DNA from: PFJX01 sp031426735
GTDB lineage: Bacteria > Pseudomonadota > Gammaproteobacteria > Burkholderiales > Thiobacillaceae
Length of the DNA: 64,000 bases
Assembly (NCBI GenBank): GCA_031426735.1
Contig: JASJPK010000078.1
Span: 36,917-100,916, forward strand
Reading direction: 5' to 3'
Every line of letters starts with the position of its first letter. Positions within the stretch are counted from its first letter, which is position 1. The translations under genes and the position numbers were made by a program. A model generated the notes under the pieces. The model was not told the DNA's origin. It worked only from the letters and a program-made list of their open reading frames with translations, and made no database searches. Below, piece by piece: positions 42,218 through 51,150 of this stretch.

Positions 42218-43747
42218 CTAGTCGTAGTGATATTCGGGTCGGCTGAATTCATATATCAAGCCGAGGCCAAACAAATTGCTATCCAGATTCCCATCAACGG
42301 CTTTTATCTTGCCAGCCTCCAGGCGGGCTGCAAGTTGCTTGTTGAGGCGCCAAGTCAAACCCACTTGCGGTTGGATGATGGCGCCACCGCCGACAGCCAC
42401 CCCGCCGCCGCCAGAAGCACCTGCGGAAAGCTCAACATTGAAACTCAAACGGCCATCTTCACGCAACGGCATTTCCCAGCCGGCACCGATCAATCCAACG
42501 GCATAACCGCCCGCACCGCCCGTATATGCGCCGAGTGCCTGCCCAGCGAGATAGACCGAATCCGTCAGAAATTTCTCCACCTTGAGGCCGACCAGGCTCA
42601 GATCTTCCGCGCTGCCATTTTTGCGCACGGCGTCGAGATTGGTCTGATGCACACCGACCAACCGCCACTTGGCCAGACGCACATCCTCACTGCCTTGCCA
42701 AGCGTGTCCGCTCTTGCCGGAGCTGATTTCGCCTACGCGATAGCCCAGATTCAAACCGTAAAAATTGGCGCTGAAATTGCCGGCGCTTTCAATCCGCCCT
42801 GCTTCCAGACCCAGTTTCAATGCGGGCGTAAAGTCGTAGTCGAGCCCGAAACGTGCCTTGCCGACCAGCCCTCCCCCGCTGTCGACCTGTCCGCCGCCCG
42901 CGCCCCCCGCCGAGAGACTGGCGCTGAGGTGGAGACGCTGGCTTAACAGCGGCACCCGATAGCCTGCACCGGCCAGCAGTTCAGCATAGCCGTCGGATTG
43001 CCCGCCCATCGCCCCCGCGGTTTCGACAAAATAATAGCGATGCGCATCGACATGCCTGCGGTATTCAAAACCGACCCGCTTGAGCGCTGCGGTCATTGCG
43101 GCACCCGCAGTGGTTTTTGCACCGTCAGTGGGGCGGTATTCGCCCGCAGTGGCGAGCCATTCCGCTTGCTGCAGTTTCAGGCCGAAAAGGTCGCCTGAAT
43201 TTACCGTCTTGCCGGAATCGGCGGCACGACCGTAATACACCTCGAAAGGAATCCCCAGGCTGAAATTGAGTTGTGTGCTGTCGATCCCACCATTGGGGAA
43301 TTTGATGTACGAAACGCCGGCACCCAGCATTACGCTGCCGATAGCGCGGTTGATACCCAGATGCGGACGCAGCATCATGCCGCCACCTTGCGGAGCGGAG
43401 CCGCCACCGCCGCCGCCAACGAATAGACCGGCATCCAGCATCCATTTGGAAGCAATTCGCTTGCCGGTACCGAGGCTGAAACCGCCAGTAAAGAAGCCTC
43501 CACGCTGGCCATCCAGAGCGCCGAAACCGGAAGCTCCGAGATACCAGTCGGGATAGACATTGACCAGGTAATGCACACCTGCCAGACCCATGGTTTCAGC
43601 CGGCCCAATGTCCAGAACCTCGTAGGTCATCCGCAGCATGGCGGGCTTCTGGCGTAAAACTGCGCTATTGCCTGATTCGGCAAATGCCGGAGCGGCGAGG
43701 AAGTAAGTGCCCAGCAACAGCGTTGACAGGCGAGCAGATCGATTCAT
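42218..43747 (-). CDS. Glycine-rich outer-membrane beta-barrel protein
   Basis: The 509-residue protein has a clear signal peptide (LLGTYFLAAPAFA, cleavage near 24). Short alternating-hydrophobic strands rich in Gly and aromatic residues follow, with a repeated pattern in each half (GGFFTGGFSLGTG in the first, GGYAVGLIGAGWEM in the second), and it ends with the typical C-terminal aromatic region YHYD. It looks like a two-fold duplicated barrel. It is the first gene of the export module, just upstream of the SLBB protein. I cannot place it in a named family; an outer-membrane pore or passenger for the glycan is plausible. Confidence 0.82.
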   Translation of the reverse strand: MNRSARLSTLLLGTYFLAAPAFAESGNSAVLRQKPAMLRMTYEVLDIGPAETMGLAGVHYLVNVYPDWYLGASGFGALDGQRGGFFTGGFSLGTGKRIASKWMLDAGLFVGGGGGGSAPQGGGMMLRPHLGINRAIGSVMLGAGVSYIKFPNGGIDSTQLNFSLGIPFEVYYGRAADSGKTVNSGDLFGLKLQQAEWLATAGEYRPTDGAKTTAGAAMTAALKRVGFEYRRHVDAHRYYFVETAGAMGGQSDGYAELLAGAGYRVPLLSQRLHLSASLSAGGAGGGQVDSGGGLVGKARFGLDYDFTPALKLGLEAGRIESAGNFSANFYGLNLGYRVGEISSGKSGHAWQGSEDVRLAKWRLVGVHQTNLDAVRKNGSAEDLSLVGLKVEKFLTDSVYLAGQALGAYTGGAGGYAVGLIGAGWEMPLREDGRLSFNVELSAGASGGGGVAVGGGAIIQPQVGLTWRLNKQLAARLEAGKIKAVDGNLDSNLFGLGLIYEFSRPEYHYD

Positions 43748-43789
43748 GGAGAGCGACAACGTAATGGGCTTGGGGGAACTGCCAAGGGA

Positions 43790-44572
43790 CTACACGGGCA
43801 ACGTGTAGTTGTCCTGGCTGAACAGGTCGATGCCGCAATGCAGGTTTTCGATCCAGTCGAGGAAGGCGCCGATGGCTTCCGGTCCCTTGAACCAGCGGCC
43901 ATGCTGCGGCACCAGCATGTCGATATCCATGCCGCGCACCATCTGCACCCAGAACCGGCAGATCTTGTTGGAAACCATGTAGCGTTTGTGGAAGCCTTCC
44001 ATGTAGCGCAGATGGGTGGCAAATTCTGCCTTGGTGGTAATCGGATTGACGATCAAGTCGTGGTGCACCAGTGAAGCGCCCATGTCGCCGCTGAACAGGA
44101 TCTTGGCCTTGCTGTCGTAGAACTGGAAATTGCCCTCGGCATGCAGGAAGTGCGCCGGTACGGCGACAATGCGGGTGTCGCGCATGGGGATTACCATGCC
44201 GCCGTCGGGAATGCCGACCATGCGGCCATCGGTACGGTTCGCGGTACAGAAATGCGGCACGAAGCGTTCCCACAACGCAGAGACGTACAAAGTGCATTCG
44301 GTTGCCGACAACCATTTGTTGAGTGAGGCGACGATGTCCGGATCCTGATGCGAGGCGAAGATGTACTTCAACTGCTTGAATGGAAAGAACCGGTGCATCG
44401 CCATGATCAAGGCGTTGTAGGTCATGTTGCCGGCCGGGTCGATCAGCGCGCCCTCGCCATCCGACACGATGAGGAACTGATTGGCCTGCACTGCATCGCT
44501 GCCGGCATCGTCGACCAGATCGTTGAACATCAGGCAAACGTGCTTGCCGTCGTTAAAAAGTTCTATCGCCAT
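43790..44572 (-). CDS. ODP-type oxygen-binding di-iron MBL protein
   Basis: The 260-residue cytosolic protein has the metallo-beta-lactamase fold and the ODP signature: H75-x-D77-x-D79 in ASHQDPDIVASLN, H144 in HFLHAEGN, D163 in SGDMG and H224 in VPQHGRW. Together they hold two iron atoms. It is similar to the core of flavodiiron proteins but without the flavodoxin domain. In known members it binds oxygen and senses or reduces it. It is on the minus strand with a 31-base gap to ZIP and 42 bases to the barrel gene. Confidence 0.85.
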   Translation of the reverse strand: MAIELFNDGKHVCLMFNDLVDDAGSDAVQANQFLIVSDGEGALIDPAGNMTYNALIMAMHRFFPFKQLKYIFASHQDPDIVASLNKWLSATECTLYVSALWERFVPHFCTANRTDGRMVGIPDGGMVIPMRDTRIVAVPAHFLHAEGNFQFYDSKAKILFSGDMGASLVHHDLIVNPITTKAEFATHLRYMEGFHKRYMVSNKICRFWVQMVRGMDIDMLVPQHGRWFKGPEAIGAFLDWIENLHCGIDLFSQDNYTLPV

Positions 44573-44603
44573 TCACAACTCCCGAAAATCAGATTAATTC
44601 AGC

Positions 44604-45398
44604 TTAGTGCGAATGCATCCATTCGTGCGCCAGGGTTCCCGTCGCCCATACCGTGAAGATGCCCAGCCCGATCAACAGAGCCTGCTGGCCGGTATGGATC
44701 AGTTCGACCCGCTTGTGCAGACCGGGAATCAGGTCCGCCACGGCCACATAGATCATGCCGGATGCCGCAATCGCCAGCATGTAAGGCAGGATCCATTCCA
44801 GCGGCGCGAGCAGGAAGTAGCCCAGCAACGCGCCGACCAGCATGGCCAGACTGGACAGCAGGTTGAGCAGGATGGCCTGCCGATTGCTGTAACCGGAATG
44901 GCGCAGGATCAGGAAATCGCCCAATTCCTGCGGCACTTCGTGCGCGGCGATGGCGAATGCAGTCACCACGCCGAGCTTGAAATCGACCAGGAACGCGGCG
45001 GCGATCATCACGCCATCGACAAAGTTGTGCACGGTATCGCCGACCGTGATCATCATGCCGGAGCGGCCATGGTCGTGTTGCGGCTGCGCAGTGAAAGCCT
45101 CCGCGCCATGCGCTTCGCAATGTTCGGTATGGCAATGCCGCCAGAGCACCAGCTTCTCCAGGATGAAGAAGCCCATAATGCCGCCCAGCACGGTGGCGCT
45201 GAGGGCCTCCATGCTGCCGGCATGTTCCAGCGCATGCGGCAGGATTTCCAGGAATGCCGCACCGAGCAAGGCGCCGATGGCATAGCTCACCATCACCGGC
45301 ACCCACTCCGCCTTCAGGCGCAAAGCCATGGTTGCGAGCAGGACGGACAACACGCCGCCGGCGGTGCTGGCGAGAAGAATTGCGGCAAGCAGGCTCAT
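44604..45398 (-). CDS. ZIP family metal transporter
   Basis: The 264-residue inner-membrane protein has eight predicted helices and the binuclear metal motifs HNFVDG (124-129, helix IV) and HEVPQE (153-158, helix V). Between helices III and IV lies a His-rich cytoplasmic loop (HCHTEHCEAHG, then HDH, about 88-110). It should import zinc or iron. The gene lies next to the di-iron protein gene, which may mean shared need for metal, but they are not proven to share a promoter. Confidence 0.9.
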   Translation of the reverse strand: MSLLAAILLASTAGGVLSVLLATMALRLKAEWVPVMVSYAIGALLGAAFLEILPHALEHAGSMEALSATVLGGIMGFFILEKLVLWRHCHTEHCEAHGAEAFTAQPQHDHGRSGMMITVGDTVHNFVDGVMIAAAFLVDFKLGVVTAFAIAAHEVPQELGDFLILRHSGYSNRQAILLNLLSSLAMLVGALLGYFLLAPLEWILPYMLAIAASGMIYVAVADLIPGLHKRVELIHTGQQALLIGLGIFTVWATGTLAHEWMHSH

Positions 45399-45447
45399 GG
45401 CGTGGTCGGGTGGAAGAAAGCGGGCGATTCTAGCCGTTTCAAGTCTG

Positions 45448-46194
45448 TTACTCGCGCCAGATCAAACTCGCCATGCGTCCAGTGCGACCGTCGCGGCGAT
45501 AGGAATAGAAGCGCTGGCGATCGGCGAAGGTGCACAGACCGCCACCATAAACCTGCTCCACGCCGATCTGGGCCAGACGAATGCGCGCCAGCGCGTAGAG
45601 GTCGGCCAGCCATTTGCGCGGGGCGCCATCCAGCGTGCCGGGCAACGCGGGGCGGAAGGCGATGGCGGTCAGAGGGTGTTGCGCGACGAAGTTCTCGCGT
45701 ACTTCGCCGCCGACCTCGAAAGCGTCCGGTCCGATGGCCGCGCCCAGCCAGACCAGGAGGGTTTCCGGCGGCACCCGCATGGCGCGTACCGTTTCTTCCA
45801 GCACACCTGCCGCCAGCCCGCGCCAGCCGGCGTGCGCGGCGGCGACCACCGTACCGGCCTGGTTGCAGAACAACACCGGCAGGCAATCGGCGGTCAGCAC
45901 GGCGCGCACTTCGTTGGCCTGGAAAGCCACGCCGGCATCGGCGTTCGGCACATCGGCGCGGCTTTCGCAGACCACCCCACAGCCATGCACCTGATTCAGC
46001 CAGAGCGGTTCGGCCGGCAGCCATAGACGCAGGCGGCGGCGGTTTTCCGCGACGGCGGCGGCATCGTCGTCGACATGGCTGGCCAGGTTGAAGCTGTCGA
46101 ACGGTGCCTGGCTGACGCCGCCGGCGCGCGTGGTCATCGCGGCATGCACATTGGCCGGGGCTGGCCAGTCGGGAAGAATCCAGTCAGCCTGCAT
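45448..46194 (-). CDS. pgeF: Peptidoglycan editing factor PgeF (YfiH)
   Basis: The 248-residue multicopper-laccase-like protein removes wrongly added residues from peptidoglycan precursors and has also been reported to cleave purine nucleosides. Metal ligands are seen in WLNQVHG, LTADCLPVL and HAGWRG. In the next block (AAIGPDAFEVGGEV) the usual PxCxE-type cysteine is replaced. The ATG at 46194 overlaps the rluD stop by 11 bases, the classical rluD-pgeF arrangement. Confidence 0.94.
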   Translation of the reverse strand: MQADWILPDWPAPANVHAAMTTRAGGVSQAPFDSFNLASHVDDDAAAVAENRRRLRLWLPAEPLWLNQVHGCGVVCESRADVPNADAGVAFQANEVRAVLTADCLPVLFCNQAGTVVAAAHAGWRGLAAGVLEETVRAMRVPPETLLVWLGAAIGPDAFEVGGEVRENFVAQHPLTAIAFRPALPGTLDGAPRKWLADLYALARIRLAQIGVEQVYGGGLCTFADRQRFYSYRRDGRTGRMASLIWRE

Positions 46195-47131
46195 CGCCGC
46201 GCTCCAATGCCGCGAGGAGGTCGGCGAAGTCCTGCGGCGGCGGCGCTTCCCATTCCATCGCTTCGCCAGTGCTCGGATGCACCAGGCCGAGACGAACCGC
46301 ATGCAGGGCCTGGCGATGGAATTGCGGTAAACCCGGCTGCTTGCTGCGATTGTTCTTGCCGACATAAACCGGGTCGCCCAGCAACGGATGGCCCAGATGC
46401 GTCAGATGCACCCGAATCTGGTGCGTGCGGCCGGTGGCCAGGCGGCATTCGACCCAGGTGGCGTGGGGAAACTGTTTGAGCACTTTCCAATGCGTCAACG
46501 CCGGTTTGCTGCCGGATCTGTCTTTCTCGTGTACGGCCATCTTGACGCGCTGCGTCGGGTGGCGGCCGATCGGGGCATCGATCGAACCTTCGGCACGGGT
46601 GAATACGCCGTGCGCCACCGCCCAGTACACCCGCTTCACCGTGCGCGCCTGCAGATCGCGCACCAGTTGCGTCTGCGCTTCCAGTGTCTTTGCCACCACC
46701 ATCAGGCCGGAAGTGTCCTTGTCGAGCCGATGCACGATGCCGGCGCGCGGAATCGTCGCGGCCAGCGGCAGGTAATGCAGCAAGGCGTTGAGCAAGGTGC
46801 CCTGCCAGTTGCCGGCGCCGGGATGCGTGACCAGGCCGGCGGGTTTGTCGATGACCAGGATCGCGTCATCTTCGTAAACGATGTTCAAGCCGATGTCTTC
46901 CGCCTGATACGCGGTTTCCTCCGGCAACGCTTCCGGCGTCACCTGGACGTTTTCGCCGCCCCAGACCTTCTGTTTGCGATTCGCCGCAGCGCCGGCAAGC
47001 AGGACATGGCCGGATTCGATCCAGCTTTGCAGGCGGCTGCGCGAGTAACTCGGCAGCAGTTCGGCCAGGCTCTGGTCGAGGCGTTTGCCGGCATGTTCGG
47101 GGGGAATGGTGAGGGAATACGGCAGTGTCAT
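46184..47131 (-). CDS. rluD: 23S rRNA pseudouridine synthase RluD
   Basis: Converts U1911, U1915 and U1917 (E. coli numbering) in helix 69 of 23S rRNA. The 315-residue product has an N-terminal S4 domain (about 15-62) and the catalytic motif HRLDKDTSG (134-142) with D137, then the RTHQIRVHL block. It is divergent from bamD with a 50-base promoter region, as in many proteobacteria. Confidence 0.96.
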   Translation of the reverse strand: MTLPYSLTIPPEHAGKRLDQSLAELLPSYSRSRLQSWIESGHVLLAGAAANRKQKVWGGENVQVTPEALPEETAYQAEDIGLNIVYEDDAILVIDKPAGLVTHPGAGNWQGTLLNALLHYLPLAATIPRAGIVHRLDKDTSGLMVVAKTLEAQTQLVRDLQARTVKRVYWAVAHGVFTRAEGSIDAPIGRHPTQRVKMAVHEKDRSGSKPALTHWKVLKQFPHATWVECRLATGRTHQIRVHLTHLGHPLLGDPVYVGKNNRSKQPGLPQFHRQALHAVRLGLVHPSTGEAMEWEAPPPQDFADLLAALERGDAG

Positions 47132-47151
47132 TTGAGGCGAGCCGGCGGATA

Positions 47152-47157
47152 TATAAT
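47152..47157 (+). promoter_or_regulatory. Likely -10 element of bamD
   Basis: A perfect TATAAT lies 24 bases before the bamD ATG in the 50-base rluD-bamD spacer. A matching -35 is weak (TTGAGG about 14 bases further upstream), so only the -10 is claimed. Confidence 0.55.
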
Positions 47158-47181
47158 CCGGCGCTCTTTTTGGGGACCAAG

Positions 47182-47973
47182 ATGCAGCGAATTCTAGCTT
47201 TCCTGATGGCGATGAGCCTGTTTACCGGTTGCAGCCTGTTGCCGGAACAGATCGACGAGACCAAGAACTGGTCGGCGTCCAAGCTCTATTACTCGGCCAA
47301 GGAGTCGCTCGGCGAAGGGAATTTCGAGCAAGCCATCAAGCTGTTCGAGAAGCTGGAATCGCGTTATCCGTATGGCGCCTACGCGCAGCAGTCGCAACTG
47401 GAAGTGGCCTACGCCTATTACAAGGATAACGAGCCGGCTTCCGCCATCGCCGCTTGCGAACGCTTCATCAAGTTGCATCCGAACCATCCCCACGTCGATT
47501 ACGCCTATTACCTGCGCGGCCTGGCCAATTTCGTGGTGGATGAAACGTTCCTGGCCCGCTTCGGCGACCAGGACATGAGCGACCGCGACCCCAAATCCGC
47601 ACGCGAGGCGTTCGATGCTTTCCAGCAACTTTCGGTCCGCTTCCCGGAGAGCAAGTACACGCCCGATGCCGTCGCGCGCATGAAATATCTGGTCAACAGC
47701 ATGGCGGCCAACGAAGTTCATGTCGCCCGCTATTACTACAAGCGCAGCGCCTTTGTGGCCGCGGCCAATCGCGGCAAGTACGTGGTCGAACATTACCAGC
47801 AGGCGCCGGCAGTGGAGGAAGCGTTGGCAGTGATGGCCAAGAGTTACGACAAACTGGGCATGGCCGACCTGCGCGACGATGCGCTGAAAGTGCTCAAGCA
47901 CAACTTCCCGAAGAGTGCGTTTGTCGCCGGCGACGGCCCGGTGCAGGACAAGAGCTGGTGGAAATTCTGGTAA
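47182..47973 (+). CDS. bamD: Outer membrane assembly lipoprotein BamD (ComL)
   Basis: The 263-residue lipoprotein of the BAM complex helps BamA insert beta-barrels. The signal ends in a lipobox LFTGC with C17 as the lipidated residue. TPR-type repeats follow, including AKESLGEGNFEQAIKLFEKL and RYPYGAYAQQ. ATG 47182 has GGGG at seven bases, and a longer upstream frame would bypass the signal. Essential gene in most Gram-negatives. Confidence 0.96.
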   Translation: MQRILAFLMAMSLFTGCSLLPEQIDETKNWSASKLYYSAKESLGEGNFEQAIKLFEKLESRYPYGAYAQQSQLEVAYAYYKDNEPASAIAACERFIKLHPNHPHVDYAYYLRGLANFVVDETFLARFGDQDMSDRDPKSAREAFDAFQQLSVRFPESKYTPDAVARMKYLVNSMAANEVHVARYYYKRSAFVAAANRGKYVVEHYQQAPAVEEALAVMAKSYDKLGMADLRDDALKVLKHNFPKSAFVAGDGPVQDKSWWKFW

Positions 47974-47990
47974 GAACCGCGGGCTGATCC

Positions 47991-50162
47991 ATGGTCGCCC
48001 ACGCTTTAACGCTCACCCCGAACGATGCGGAATCCTGGCTGGCCAGCCTGGAGGACCGCTATCCGGAGGAACAACGCCAGCTGCTGAAACTGGCGCTGGA
48101 GACGCTGTCCAACGAAGGCAGCGAGACCTTGGCCGATTCCGGCGAATCGCTGCTGGCGCATGCGTTGGGTGCTGCCGCTATTTTGGCGGCGATGCGCTTC
48201 GATGTGGAAACGGTTGCCGCCGCCCTGCTCTGCGGCTTGCCGGAAAAGGCCCTCAATCATGAAATCCTGCTCGCCCGTTTCGGCGCGCATCTGACTGCAC
48301 TGGTCGAGGGTGCCGCCAAGCTGTCGCGCATGGATCACCTGTTCACCGCGCTCAATGCCGAAGGCGGTCAGAGCGAAGTCTTGCGTCAGATGTTGCTGGC
48401 CATGGCCGATGACATCCGGGTGGTGTTCATCAAACTGGCGGAGCGCACCCAGGCCCTGCGCGAGTTGGCCTACAAGGACGATGCGCTGCGCCGCAAGGCC
48501 GCCAACGAAGTGCGCGAACTCTACGCGCCGCTGGCCAACCGGCTCGGCGTCTGGCAACTCAAGTGGGAACTGGAAGATCTGTCCTGCCGCTACCTGGAGC
48601 CGGATACCTATCGCCAGATCGCCAAACAGCTCGATGAACGCCGACTCGACCGCGAGTGGTACATCGAACAGGTTCTGAAACATCTCAGCGAGACCCTGGT
48701 TGCGGCCGGCATCGACGGCGCCTCGGTCACCGGCCGGCCCAAGCATATCGCCAGCATTCTGGCCAAGATGGGCAAGAAGCGGCTCTCCTTCGACGAGGTC
48801 TACGACGTGCGCGCGGTGCGTGTACTGGTGCCGGAAGTGAAGGATTGCTTCCACGTACTCGGCCTGGTGCACAGCTTGTGGCAGCCCATTCCCGGCCAGT
48901 TCGACGACTACATTTCGCGCCCCAAGGGCAACGGCTACAAGAGCCTGCATACCGCCGTGGTCGGGCCGGAAGGCAAGGCGCTGGAGGTGCAGATCCGCAC
49001 CTTCGACATGCACCAGGAAGCCGAAATGGGCGTTGCGGCGCACTGGCGCTACAAGGAAGGAGGCAGTGCCGGTGGCGGTCAGAGCGGCATTCAGGACAAG
49101 ATCGACTGGCTGCGCCAGTTGCTGGCCTGGAAACAGGAACTGGCCGACAGCCACGAACTGGCCCAGCATTTCCGCAACGAATTGTTCCAGGACGAAGTTT
49201 TCGTGCTGACACCGCAAGGCAAGGTGGTTGCGCTCACCAGCGGGGCGACGCCGCTCGATTTTGCCTACGCCGTGCATACTGAATTGGGCCATCGCTGTCG
49301 TGGCGCCAAGGTCGATGGTGCGCTGGTGCCGCTCGACCGCCAGCTGGCCACCGGCCAGCGCGTCGAAATCCTCACCGTCAAGCAGGGCGGGCCCAGCCGC
49401 GACTGGCTGAATCCGCATCTGGGCGTGCTGAAGACGCACCGCGCGCGCAGCAAGGTGCGCCAGTGGTTCAAGCAGCAGGACCATGACACCCACGTGCAGG
49501 AAGGCCGCGAACTGCTGGAACGCGAGTTGCACCGCTTCAACCTGACCAACGTCAACCTCGACAAGCTCGCCGCACGCCTGAAATTCCCGGCGCTGGACGA
49601 ACTCTGCGCGGCGCTGGGCCGTGGCGATGTCGGTTCCGGTCAGCTCGATCGCGCCCTGCAGGACGAATTCGTGCCGGCGCCGGAAAAACCGCTGGTCAGC
49701 GCCTCGAAGCGCAAGAGCGATGCCGGCGGCGTCCTGGTCGAAGGCGAGCCGGGTCTGCTCACGCAGATGGCCGGCTGCTGCAAACCGGTGCCGCCCGACG
49801 CCATCGTCGGCTACACCACGCAGGGCCACGGCGTCACCATCCACCGCAGCGATTGTCCGGTCATCCTGCATCTGCCCGCCGAACGCCGGGCACGTCTGTT
49901 GCAAGCCGGCTGGGGCGGACAGGACAGCCAGGTGTTCGCGGTCGATATCGAACTCACCGCGCAGGACCGGCCCGGCTTGTTGAAGGATGTCGGCGAAATC
50001 CTGGCGCAGGAAAAGATCAATGTCGTCCGCGTCAACACCCTGTCCCAGCATGACAGCGCCCGCATGGAATTCACGCTGGAAGTGAAGGACATTTCCCAGC
50101 TCACCCGTTTTCTCGCCCGCGCCGGACATGTGCGCGGCATGCACACTGCACGTCGTAAGTAG
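47991..50162 (+). CDS. relA: (p)ppGpp synthetase RelA
   Basis: The 723-residue long RSH protein makes (p)ppGpp when uncharged tRNA enters the ribosome. The N-terminal hydrolase domain has lost its HD pair: the place is AALLCGLPEK (about 77-86). The synthetase domain (about 230-370) has DDYISRPKGNGYKSLHT. TGS follows at about 395-455 and a C-terminal ACT/RRM domain near 650-720. It is therefore a synthetase-only RelA, not SpoT. It starts 17 bases after bamD and is probably expressed partly with it. Confidence 0.93.
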   Translation: MVAHALTLTPNDAESWLASLEDRYPEEQRQLLKLALETLSNEGSETLADSGESLLAHALGAAAILAAMRFDVETVAAALLCGLPEKALNHEILLARFGAHLTALVEGAAKLSRMDHLFTALNAEGGQSEVLRQMLLAMADDIRVVFIKLAERTQALRELAYKDDALRRKAANEVRELYAPLANRLGVWQLKWELEDLSCRYLEPDTYRQIAKQLDERRLDREWYIEQVLKHLSETLVAAGIDGASVTGRPKHIASILAKMGKKRLSFDEVYDVRAVRVLVPEVKDCFHVLGLVHSLWQPIPGQFDDYISRPKGNGYKSLHTAVVGPEGKALEVQIRTFDMHQEAEMGVAAHWRYKEGGSAGGGQSGIQDKIDWLRQLLAWKQELADSHELAQHFRNELFQDEVFVLTPQGKVVALTSGATPLDFAYAVHTELGHRCRGAKVDGALVPLDRQLATGQRVEILTVKQGGPSRDWLNPHLGVLKTHRARSKVRQWFKQQDHDTHVQEGRELLERELHRFNLTNVNLDKLAARLKFPALDELCAALGRGDVGSGQLDRALQDEFVPAPEKPLVSASKRKSDAGGVLVEGEPGLLTQMAGCCKPVPPDAIVGYTTQGHGVTIHRSDCPVILHLPAERRARLLQAGWGGQDSQVFAVDIELTAQDRPGLLKDVGEILAQEKINVVRVNTLSQHDSARMEFTLEVKDISQLTRFLARAGHVRGMHTARRK

Positions 50163-50218
50163 TAGCCTTACTGTTCCAAACGTATGTTTCTTATGCAGCA
50201 TCTACACGGGAGTTTCAC

Positions 50219-50668
50219 ATGCCACGCAAATTGATCGCCCTGCTACTCCTTCTGGCATCCACGGCTGCGCTTGCACAGTCGTCGCTCTACAACGACAAGC
50301 GCATCACCATCGACGTCTCGCAAGCCGAGAAAAATCAGGTGCTGTTCGAGATGCGGGAATTCCTGCACGGCATGCACAACATCAATCACGCATTAGCGCG
50401 TCAGGATATGAAGGCCCTGGCCATGACCGCGCGGCCGATGGGCGCGCTGCGGGAACGCATGCCCGCCAGCCTGAAGGAACGCATGCCGGAGGAATTCACG
50501 CAAATGTCGATCGCCATGAACGAGGCGTTTCAGACGCTGGCGCGTGAGGCCGAGAGCAAAGGCGACATGAGCAGAGCGCACGAGAATCTGGCCGAAATCA
50601 TGACCTATTGCTCGGGCTGCCATGACGCGTATCGCTTCAATGTCACGCCGCAGAAGGCGCGCAAGTAA
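50219..50668 (+). CDS. Periplasmic c-type monoheme cytochrome (cytochrome c' like)
   Basis: The 149-residue secreted protein has a signal peptide (LIALLLLLASTAALAQ, cleavage near 20), a helical body, and a single CSGCH heme site at 131-135 near the C-terminus. That late heme position in a four-helix protein is the cytochrome c' pattern. It could bind NO or shuttle electrons. It follows relA by 56 bases and has GGGAG in front of its ATG. Confidence 0.85.
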   Translation: MPRKLIALLLLLASTAALAQSSLYNDKRITIDVSQAEKNQVLFEMREFLHGMHNINHALARQDMKALAMTARPMGALRERMPASLKERMPEEFTQMSIAMNEAFQTLAREAESKGDMSRAHENLAEIMTYCSGCHDAYRFNVTPQKARK

Positions 50669-50688
50669 TTACTGCCACTGAAGAAACA

Positions 50689-50738
50689 CAGTAGGGTGAA
50701 CCATGCGCACCATTGAACGTGAATGGCGCACCTTACTG
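50689..50738. repeat. GTAGGGTG-family imperfect palindrome
   Basis: CAGTAGGGTGAACCATGCGC is mirrored loosely by the segment ending GCGCACCTTACTG. The outer arms match in nine of ten bases. It sits between converging genes (cytochrome and glyoxalase) and may end both transcripts. Confidence 0.6.
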
Positions 50739-50775
50739 TTGCATCATGTTTCTTGTAGCGGTTTGTCGGCGGCGA

Positions 50776-51150
50776 CTATTCCAGCGCCATCAATTCCAGC
50801 GCATTGCCATCCGGATCGCGCACAAACAGGGCATTGCGGCCGGATTGGCTGAGCGTGTAAAACAAGCCGGCCGCATCCAGTTCGGCGCGCAACCCGTCCC
50901 AATCGCGCACGCCCAGCGCGGTATGCCGATCGCGCCCGCCATGCGCCGGGCGTTCATTGACCGGGTCCGGATTCGGCAGACAGAGCAGATGAATCTGCGC
51001 GCTGCCGACGTCGTACCAGATGCCGGCAAACGACATTTCCGGCCGTGTCGGGCAGGGTTTCAGGCCGAGCACGCCTTCATAGAAGGCGCGTGACCGCGCC
51101 AGGTCGGCCACCAGCAGGGACGCATGCAGCAAGTTGACGATTTCAGGCAA
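50776..51150 (-). CDS. Glyoxalase/VOC family protein
   Basis: The 124-residue single-domain vicinal-oxygen-chelate protein has metal-ligand regions LLHASLLVADL (His), QIHLLCL, HTALGVRD and ALELM (Glu near the C-terminus). The best start is TTG 51150, preceded by GGAG at seven bases and overlapping the EamA stop by eight bases. Substrate unknown; similar small proteins are often listed as dioxygenase or glyoxalase superfamily. Confidence 0.82.
   Translation of the reverse strand: MPEIVNLLHASLLVADLARSRAFYEGVLGLKPCPTRPEMSFAGIWYDVGSAQIHLLCLPNPDPVNERPAHGGRDRHTALGVRDWDGLRAELDAAGLFYTLSQSGRNALFVRDPDGNALELMALE

Noticed and set aside
47991..50162. SpoT (bifunctional) instead of RelA
   Set aside because: The hydrolase HD pair is absent, so it is synthetase-only.
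48006..50201. A 731-codon minus-strand frame opposite relA
   Set aside because: Antisense shadow; relA has full domain evidence on the other strand.
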